Of a DNA stretch of 12,098 nt, positions 6,991-12,098 are shown one piece after another. The position numbers were made by a program, and so were the translations under genes. The notes under the pieces were generated by a model, which was given only the letters and a program-made list of their open reading frames with translations, was not told where the DNA came from and made no database searches. Location of the stretch: positions 1 to 12,098 of the forward strand of contig JBEDND010000235.1 in assembly GCA_041170785.1 (NCBI GenBank). Reading direction: 5' to 3'. This stretch comes from REEB481 sp041170785 (GTDB taxonomy: Bacteria; Bacteroidota; Bacteroidia; NS11-12g; UBA955). Within the stretch, counting starts at the first letter, position 1, and each line of letters begins with the position of its first letter.

Positions 6991-7463
6991 TGAAAACGGT
7001 TTTATGGATGCTCACAGCAATCCTCGCGGTTCCTGCTGTCGATGCACAGGTGGTAGAACGTCAAGTCATTGCAAGTGCGGGTTCGGGTGTTTCAGGAACC
7101 CTGCAGGTTGACTGGACCATCGGCGAAATCGTAGTTCAGTCGGCAACGGCTGCCGGCGTGCTGTATCAACAGGGCTATCATCAGGCAGCAACCCAGTCCG
7201 GATCAGGAATCACTTCTTTGTCCGACATGGGAATCATGCTGTTCCCCAATCCCAGCACCGGTTTGGTGTTTTTACAATGGGAAGGAATGAAAGAGTCTTG
7301 TACCGTTCAGGTGTACAATATGCTGGGTGTGGCCGTACATCAACAGGAATGGCTACCCGGCCGGCCCTTTGCCATGGATTTAAAATCGCTTTCTCCCGGA
7401 ACTTATCAGGTGGAAGTGCTTGGTAAGCTATTGCACGTTCAGGGTAAGTTGGTGCGATTGTAA
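6990..7463 (+). CDS. Small T9SS type A sorting-domain protein
   Basis: This 157-residue protein has a signal peptide (MKTVLWMLTAILAVPAVDAQ, 1-20), a short mature region with the motif DWTIGE and a QQGYHQ end (about 21-64) often seen in small Bacteroidota surface proteins, and a C-terminal T9SS type A sorting domain (about 78-157). That domain shows LFPNPSTG (84-91), VYNMLG, a L..LSPGTYQVEV block and a basic GKLVRL end. T9SS clients cross the inner membrane by Sec, then are moved across the outer membrane and usually anchored or released at the surface after removal of this domain. The ATG shares one base with the TGA of the fibre gene, so translation is probably coupled. With only about 57 residues left after both signals are removed, it is unlikely to be an enzyme; a partner or anchor of the fibre protein is my inference. 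Confidence 0.87.
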   Translation: MKTVLWMLTAILAVPAVDAQVVERQVIASAGSGVSGTLQVDWTIGEIVVQSATAAGVLYQQGYHQAATQSGSGITSLSDMGIMLFPNPSTGLVFLQWEGMKESCTVQVYNMLGVAVHQQEWLPGRPFAMDLKSLSPGTYQVEVLGKLLHVQGKLVRL

Positions 7464-7476
7464 CAAGAACCACATT

Positions 7477-7513
7477 CAAACAAAAAACCGGCCTCGAGCC
7501 GGTTTTTTGTTTG
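7477..7513. terminator. Bidirectional intrinsic terminator
   Basis: A perfect 16-bp inverted repeat (7477-7492 and 7498-7513) has a 5-base loop, CTCGA. The core is CCGGC/GCCGG flanked by A6 on the left and T6 on the right, so it reads as GC stem plus U tract on both strands. It sits exactly between the convergent genes ending at 7463 and 7514 and should terminate both. Confidence 0.93.
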
Positions 7514-7930
7514 TTATCGGGCCTGTTTTTTCATCAGTGAATCAATCAGCGCAGCCTGGCTGTTCAACAGGTTGTTGAGTGTTTTGATTTGGTCCACCAG
7601 CAGGCGACGTTCCTCTTCATTCAGGGTGTAGTTATGAACGATACCGTTGGGTGCGGAGCTGTTCATGGTGTTGATGTTGTACACGATGCTGTCGTCATAC
7701 CGCAGGATGTCCATTGCAGACACATCCAGGGCGCGGGCTATTTTTTCCAGACGGTCTAATGACAGTGAGGTTTCACCGCGTTCGATGCGCCCATAACCAC
7801 CGGTGCTCAAACCAAGTTCGCGTGCCACGCTTTCCTGCTTCATGCCCTTCATTTCCCGGATACGCTTCACTTTATCTCCTAATTTAACATAAGCCACTTG
7901 TTTTAAAAGGTCATCTTGAGTTGTTTCCAT
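7514..7930 (-). CDS. XRE-family helix-turn-helix transcriptional regulator
   Basis: This 138-residue protein has a Cro/C1-type DNA-binding domain at about 18-77: LGDKVKRIREMKGMKQESVA, then ELGLSTGGYGRIERGETSLS as the recognition part, then LDRLEKIARALDV. A linker rich in Asn and Ser follows (about 80-102). The C-terminus (about 104-135, EEERRLLVDQIKTLNNLLNS onward) is a likely coiled coil for dimerisation. There is no peptidase, Cupin or other effector domain, so it is a bare HTH regulator. The ATG at 7930 is chosen over the in-frame ATG at 7963 because the latter overlaps the promoter and operator-like palindrome; later Met codons would break the HTH. Target genes are unknown. The palindrome in its own promoter suggests autoregulation. 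It lies downstream of metH on the same strand, but has its own promoter. Confidence 0.88.
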   Translation of the reverse strand: METTQDDLLKQVAYVKLGDKVKRIREMKGMKQESVARELGLSTGGYGRIERGETSLSLDRLEKIARALDVSAMDILRYDDSIVYNINTMNSSAPNGIVHNYTLNEEERRLLVDQIKTLNNLLNSQAALIDSLMKKQAR

Positions 7931-7935
7931 AAACA

Positions 7936-7965
7936 CAAATATATCTACAGTGCATGATTGCACAA
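7936..7965 (-). promoter_or_regulatory. Bacteroidota-type promoter of the XRE regulator
   Basis: On the minus strand, TTG (7965-7963), a 19-base spacer and TATATTTG (7943-7936) match the Bacteroidota sigma-A consensus TTG-N19-TAnnTTTG at every specified position. The box ends only 5 bases before the ATG at 7930, so the transcript would have almost no leader or none. Confidence 0.75.
7950..7963. promoter_or_regulatory. Operator-like inverted repeat inside the XRE promoter
   Basis: GTGCA (7950-7954) and TGCAC (7959-7963) form a perfect 5-bp palindrome with a 4-base centre (TGAT). It lies in the spacer between the -33 and -7 boxes, where a bound dimer would block RNA polymerase. This size and placement are typical for operators of XRE-family dimers. 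Autoregulation is inferred. Confidence 0.55.
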
Positions 7966-8021
7966 TTTCTCAAGTCAACTTTTGCGCGGAGGCCCGGAAT
8001 CCAAGCCTTACAAGGGCGGCA

Positions 8022-10727
<2,706 letters not shown>

Positions 10728-10830
10728 GCCGAGGGCGCAAAGTTCGTGATTATTGGGACATCTTGGCCATACAGGATTACGGGCCGGCTTTTGTACTTTC
10801 GCAGTTAAACTATTCACACTATTTTTAAAT
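10728..10830. promoter_or_regulatory. Divergent intergenic region metH / ricT
   Basis: These 103 bases hold the promoters for both flanking genes. For ricT, TACTTTCG at 10794-10801 matches the -7 box TAnnTTTG with one mismatch and would give a leader of about 25 bases. For metH, the minus-strand GAACTTTG (10745-10738) also has one mismatch, close to the ATG. Neither has a TTG at the ideal distance. I see no cobalamin or SAM riboswitch; the region is too short for a full cobalamin riboswitch plus both promoters. Confidence 0.4.
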
Positions 10831-12098
10831 ATGAGCTGTTCCTCATGTGGTACCAAAGGAGGCGGCTGTTCGCCCAAGGGTTGTCGGAATAACGGCACCT
10901 GCGGCACGGATGGCTGCAATAAATTAAATGTGTACGATTGGCTGAAGGATATGGAACTTCCTGAAGACTATGTTCCCTTCAACATCGTAGAAGTGCGGTT
11001 TAAAGGAAGCCGCAAGGAGTTTTACCGAAATGTAGATCAACTGCCTTTATACACCGGCGATTATGTGGTGGTAGAAGGGGCGCATGGATATGACATCGGC
11101 ATGGTTTCCCTGAAAGGTGAACTGGTGCGGCTTCAACTGAAGAAGTACGGCGTGGAAGAAAACCATCCTGAAATGCGCAACATCCTCCGGGTTCCCGGTG
11201 AACGCGACATGGAGCGATACAATGAGCTGAAAGACAAGGAAAACGAAACCCTGGAAACCGCCCGTGGCATCAGTATGGAACTGAAGCTGGCCATGAAAAT
11301 AAGCGATATGGAGTTTCAGGCCGATGGGAAAAAGGCTACGTTTTTCTATACTGCAGAACAAAGGGTGGATTTTCGCGAGTTGATCCGTCGTTATGCGGAA
11401 ACCTTTAAGGTAAAGATTGAAATGCGTCACATCGGCTACCGCCAGGAAGCGTCCCGGCTGGGTGGCGTTGGCTCCTGTGGCAGAGAATTGTGTTGCAGCA
11501 CCTGGCTCACGGATTTCCGTCAGGTGAATGTAACAGCAGCGCGCTACCAAAACCTCAGCATCAACACCTTGAAACTCAGCGGACAATGCGGCAGGCTGAA
11601 GTGCTGCCTGAACTTTGAACTCGACAACTACATGGAGGCGCTGAGTGAGTTTCCGAAGGCCAAAACCATCAAGTTGGATACGGTGAATGGCTTGGCGCTG
11701 TCTCAGAAAACCGATGTGCTCAAGCGGATGATCTGGTTCTGTTATGAAGAAGATCAAAACTGGGTGGCTTTGCCCGTGCAACAAGTTCGGGAACTGATGG
11801 AAGCCAACGGCAGGGGCGAAAAGGTAGCATCCCTCAGCGATCTTGCGCCCGCAGCAGCCATCCTTGAGCGTCTTACTACCGAAGATCGGGCGGCTGAAGA
11901 CGATGAAGCGGCCTTCGAAAAATCAGTGCGCGAGCAGCTTTCCCGCAAGGAAAAGGAGAAAAAAGGAAACAGGCAACGCGGAGGAGACCGTGGCCAAAAC
12001 CGTGGCCCTCAGCAAAGGGATGGTGATAAATCACGCGGTACCGGATCACAAAATCGACCCGCTCGCAACGAGCAGCGCCAACCACGTCCGGACAATCG
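10831..12098 (+). CDS. ricT: RicT homologue: PSP1-domain iron-sulfur protein (partial, 3' end outside window)
   Basis: The reading frame runs from ATG 10831 to the window edge with no stop (422 codons). It is the PSP1/RicT (YaaT) family; in Bacillus subtilis RicT with RicA and RicF forms an Fe-S complex that binds RNase Y and affects mRNA processing, sporulation and biofilms. The N-terminus is Cys-rich (C3, C6, C13, C18, C24, C29). The PSP1 core (about 50-300) holds two Cys clusters: C216, C221, C222 in GSCGRELCC and C253, C258, C259 in GQCGRLKCC, the likely cluster ligands. From about 376 the chain becomes Arg/Gly/Gln/Asn-rich, disordered and RGG-like. It is divergent from metH. In Bacteroidota relatives the gene is often next to gldH and holB (recalled, not visible here). 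Confidence 0.93.
   Translation, partial: MSCSSCGTKGGGCSPKGCRNNGTCGTDGCNKLNVYDWLKDMELPEDYVPFNIVEVRFKGSRKEFYRNVDQLPLYTGDYVVVEGAHGYDIGMVSLKGELVRLQLKKYGVEENHPEMRNILRVPGERDMERYNELKDKENETLETARGISMELKLAMKISDMEFQADGKKATFFYTAEQRVDFRELIRRYAETFKVKIEMRHIGYRQEASRLGGVGSCGRELCCSTWLTDFRQVNVTAARYQNLSINTLKLSGQCGRLKCCLNFELDNYMEALSEFPKAKTIKLDTVNGLALSQKTDVLKRMIWFCYEEDQNWVALPVQQVRELMEANGRGEKVASLSDLAPAAAILERLTTEDRAAEDDEAAFEKSVREQLSRKEKEKKGNRQRGGDRGQNRGPQQRDGDKSRGTGSQNRPARNEQRQPRPDN

Noticed and set aside
10728..10919. N-terminal extension of metH by 64 codons
   Set aside because: The extra residues are Pro/Gln-rich without family similarity and overlap the start of ricT on the other strand. The Met at 10727 fits the start of split MetH proteins.

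Overview
The window looks like a chromosomal segment of a Bacteroidota bacterium with a mid-range G+C content, most likely outside the classic low-GC flavobacteria (a Chitinophagia, Sphingobacteriia or Saprospiria relative is my inference). The evidence is a type IX secretion (T9SS) C-terminal sorting domain, a Bacteroidota-type promoter (TTG-N19-TAnnTTTG), a RicT homologue with the Cys-rich N-terminus I associate with this phylum, a methionine synthase lacking its homocysteine domain, and a large secreted fibre-like protein of a type common in this phylum. I see no tRNA, rRNA, IS element, CRISPR array or phage module, and no gene-free stretch over 300 bases.

Layout. Positions 1-2447 (+): rny (RNase Y), then 9 bases later a lipid kinase of the diacylglycerol kinase family. 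A perfect 11-bp inverted repeat followed by four T lies inside the start of the kinase gene. Positions 2538-2981 (+): a DUF1801 protein. Positions 3024-4547 (-): a secreted alpha/beta-hydrolase esterase followed by a small secreted protein of unknown function, probably one operon. Positions 4627-7463 (+): a 787-residue secreted fibre-like protein with five WNGTNWVP-type repeats, whose stop codon overlaps the start of a 157-residue T9SS-sorted protein. A strong bidirectional terminator lies at 7477-7513. Positions 7514-7930 (-): an XRE-family regulator with a near-perfect Bacteroidota promoter and an inverted repeat between its two promoter boxes. Positions 8022-10727 (-): metH without the homocysteine-binding domain. 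Positions 10831 to the window end (+): ricT, a PSP1-domain iron-sulfur protein, cut off by the window edge. It does not appear as a closed reading frame because its stop lies outside.

How the genes work together. Much of the window is housekeeping: RNA decay (rny), lipid phosphorylation, methionine and folate metabolism, and RicT. RNase Y and RicT are functional partners in Bacillus subtilis, so finding both genes in one 12-kb segment is a noteworthy though distant link. The accessory part is the 4627-7463 pair, which looks like a translationally coupled cell-surface module: a long fibre-like protein without a sorting domain, and a short partner that carries one. The best-supported regulatory observation is the XRE promoter, where an operator-like palindrome fills the spacer and the start codon lies only 5 bases past the -7 box, implying autoregulation and a leaderless mRNA. 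I found no clearly unprecedented system. The fibre/T9SS pair, the RicT tail architecture and the hairpin inside the kinase gene deserve the closest second look.
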